From: Thiomicrorhabdus sp965602805
Lineage (GTDB): Bacteria; Pseudomonadota; Gammaproteobacteria; Thiomicrospirales; Thiomicrospiraceae
Assembly (NCBI GenBank): GCA_965602805.1
Contig: CBFCZK010000015.1
Span: forward strand, 1 to 33,090
Length of the DNA stretch: 33,090 bases
Direction of reading: 5' to 3'
Both the position numbers and the translations under genes were made by a program. Below the pieces are notes generated by a model. It did not search any database. It had not been told where the DNA came from and saw only the letters and a program-made list of their open reading frames with translations. This document shows positions 32,105-33,090 of this stretch, piece by piece (position 1 is the first letter of the stretch; each line of letters begins with the position of its first letter).

Positions 32105-32414
32105 AGCTCAATCGAGTCTGAACCCAATGCCATTTGAAATATTATTAATGCAGCTAATTTTAATTATACTGGCATGTGGGTATCTTTAAGAGCGGTAAAA
32201 AATTGTTGTAGTTAAAACTTTTATTTGGTATGTTTAAATCCATCTATATAGAAATGTAGAATTTTTATTTGAAAATCAATGGGTTGTTGTTGTAATAGCC
32301 GGCCATTTAATTTAAGGGTATGTGCCATATATAGTATGTATTCGTAATTATCGCTCATATATAGTGTTTTATTATGGGTAGTGGTTATTTTTAGTTTAAG
32401 TATGGTGATAAAAA
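32105..32414. other. AT-rich stretch, no gene seen
   Basis: 310 bp without a supported gene. CATATATAGT occurs twice about 30 bp apart (near 32325-32365). No convincing promoter, no tRNA-like fold noticed. Confidence 0.4.
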
Positions 32415-32663
32415 ATGAGTTTAATATCCGTTTTATTGATTATAGTTGCTCTTGGTTACTTCATATATTCTGTAGTTACGTTTGCTAGTGATTTAAAGAT
32501 AAGAAGTGGCATGAAACGAGTTGAAAATGAATTGTACGAGGATGGAGTGTCTCCTAAAGGTTCCTCATTGTCTCATGGTATGAAAATTAATACACTAACA
32601 GGTTGTATTCACCATGATGAAAAGCAATCATTAATTTGGTATAAAAGGCTATTAACTAGCTAA
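32415..32663 (+). CDS. Hypothetical 82-aa protein with N-terminal membrane helix
   Basis: ATG 32415, LISVLLIIVALGYFIYSVV as a single transmembrane helix, then a soluble 60-residue part with basic KIRSGMKRVE. The ribosome site is poor. A terminator follows at 32686-32710, which supports a real transcript. Unknown family. Confidence 0.45.
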   Translation: MSLISVLLIIVALGYFIYSVVTFASDLKIRSGMKRVENELYEDGVSPKGSSLSHGMKINTLTGCIHHDEKQSLIWYKRLLTS

Positions 32664-32685
32664 ATAGTTAATTTTATTTTTTGAT

Positions 32686-32710
32686 AAACCCGCATTGATG
32701 TGGGTTTTTT
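32686..32710 (+). terminator. Intrinsic terminator
   Basis: AAACCCGCA pairs with TGTGGGTTT (one wobble) around a 4-nt loop, followed by six T. Located 23 nt after the stop of the 82-aa ORF. Confidence 0.75.
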
Positions 32711-32722
32711 GCTTTATAAGGG

Positions 32723-33043
32723 TTGGAAACGTTGAATTATTCTCATTTTGGTTGGGTTCCTTGTATTAATGGCCACCTAGATTTTGGTTTGATTAAACCA
32801 GGCATTACTGGAGGTTTGACAAATGAATTTGAAGACCAAAAAACATCATTAGTTAATTATTCAACGAATGCTTATCTAGATAGTCACGCCAGAAAAATAA
32901 TGATGCAGTCTAAGGTGGATTGGAAAGATACTGGTGGGGATGATTATAATGGCCAGTTTCGTGTTTTTACCGTTGCTGAGACAGAATATTCTGATTGCTT
33001 GGATGGTAGAGAGCTAGTTGGTAAAATTATTATCTATCTGTAA
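32723..33043 (+). CDS. Hypothetical protein, about 103-106 aa
   Basis: Open frame ending with TAA at 33041-33043. The start is uncertain: TTG at 32723 or TTG at 32732, with AAGGG near 32717-32721 fitting the second better. Polar, aromatic-rich (HFGWVPCING), no signal peptide or membrane segment. No family recognised. Confidence 0.4.
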   Translation: METLNYSHFGWVPCINGHLDFGLIKPGITGGLTNEFEDQKTSLVNYSTNAYLDSHARKIMMQSKVDWKDTGGDDYNGQFRVFTVAETEYSDCLDGRELVGKIIIYL

Positions 33044-33090
33044 TCCCCCCGAAAAATAACCGAAGTCAAAAGTAGAATTTTCTCGTAAAC

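Noticed and set aside
1..33090. CRISPR array, tRNA or rRNA genes
   Set aside because: I saw no regularly spaced repeats and no recognisable tRNA or rRNA sequence; a dedicated scan was not possible.

Overview
The window looks like chromosomal DNA of a gammaproteobacterium with moderate to low G+C. The complete assimilatory nitrate locus (narK, Ser/Thr phosphatase-kinase, nasC-like, nirB, nirD, nasA), the PA4780-type RIO kinase and the gene style would suit a marine or sulfur-oxidising lineage such as Thiomicrorhabdus/Hydrogenovibrio. That taxonomic guess is inference; there is no rRNA or other marker gene here.

Region 1 (1-16590) is an accessory block. It is bounded by two inverted copies of the same 54-bp sequence (1-54 and 16537-16590, 4 mismatches), which look like the ends of an insertion sequence facing each other. 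Inside is an unusual metabolic cluster: an ATP-grasp ligase coupled to a CocE/S15-type hydrolase (minus), a Glu/Leu-type dehydrogenase (plus), a U32-family protein (minus), a DHDPS-family aldolase (plus), and a tightly coupled four-gene minus-strand operon encoding a PqqD-like protein, a second ATP-grasp ligase, a type III PLP decarboxylase and a urea-transporter/M23-peptidase fusion. Two ligases, an amino-acid decarboxylase, an aldolase, a dehydrogenase, a PqqD-like protein and a membrane transporter/peptidase together suggest synthesis, export or turnover of an amino-acid- or peptide-derived small molecule. I do not recognise a described pathway with this set, and it is the best candidate for a new system. 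The block ends with a secreted dienelactone-hydrolase-like protein, an orphan peptide-binding lipoprotein behind a perfect FNR-type box, and a BcsS-like outer-membrane protein.

Region 2 (16591-17940) is decayed sequence: a 33-residue membrane peptide, small unknown ORFs, a frameshifted pseudogene and a pair of degenerate direct repeats. It looks like the scar of past insertions.

Region 3 (17948-20873) holds a RIO-type kinase gene divergent from a ThDP-dependent acetolactate synthase gene without a small subunit.

Region 4 (20989-32104) is the nitrate assimilation locus. narK and the phosphatase/kinase are read leftward with a terminator between them. The nasC-like, nirB, nirD, nasA and small membrane protein genes are read rightward and end at a strong terminator. 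The divergent region carries a sigma-54-like promoter and two NtrC-like half-sites. A hairpin-forming repeat element sits between nirB and nirD. Nitrate enters by NarK, is reduced by NasA (electrons probably via the NasC-like flavoprotein), and nitrite is reduced to ammonium by NirBD.

Region 5 (32105-33090) is AT-rich with two small unknown ORFs and a terminator.
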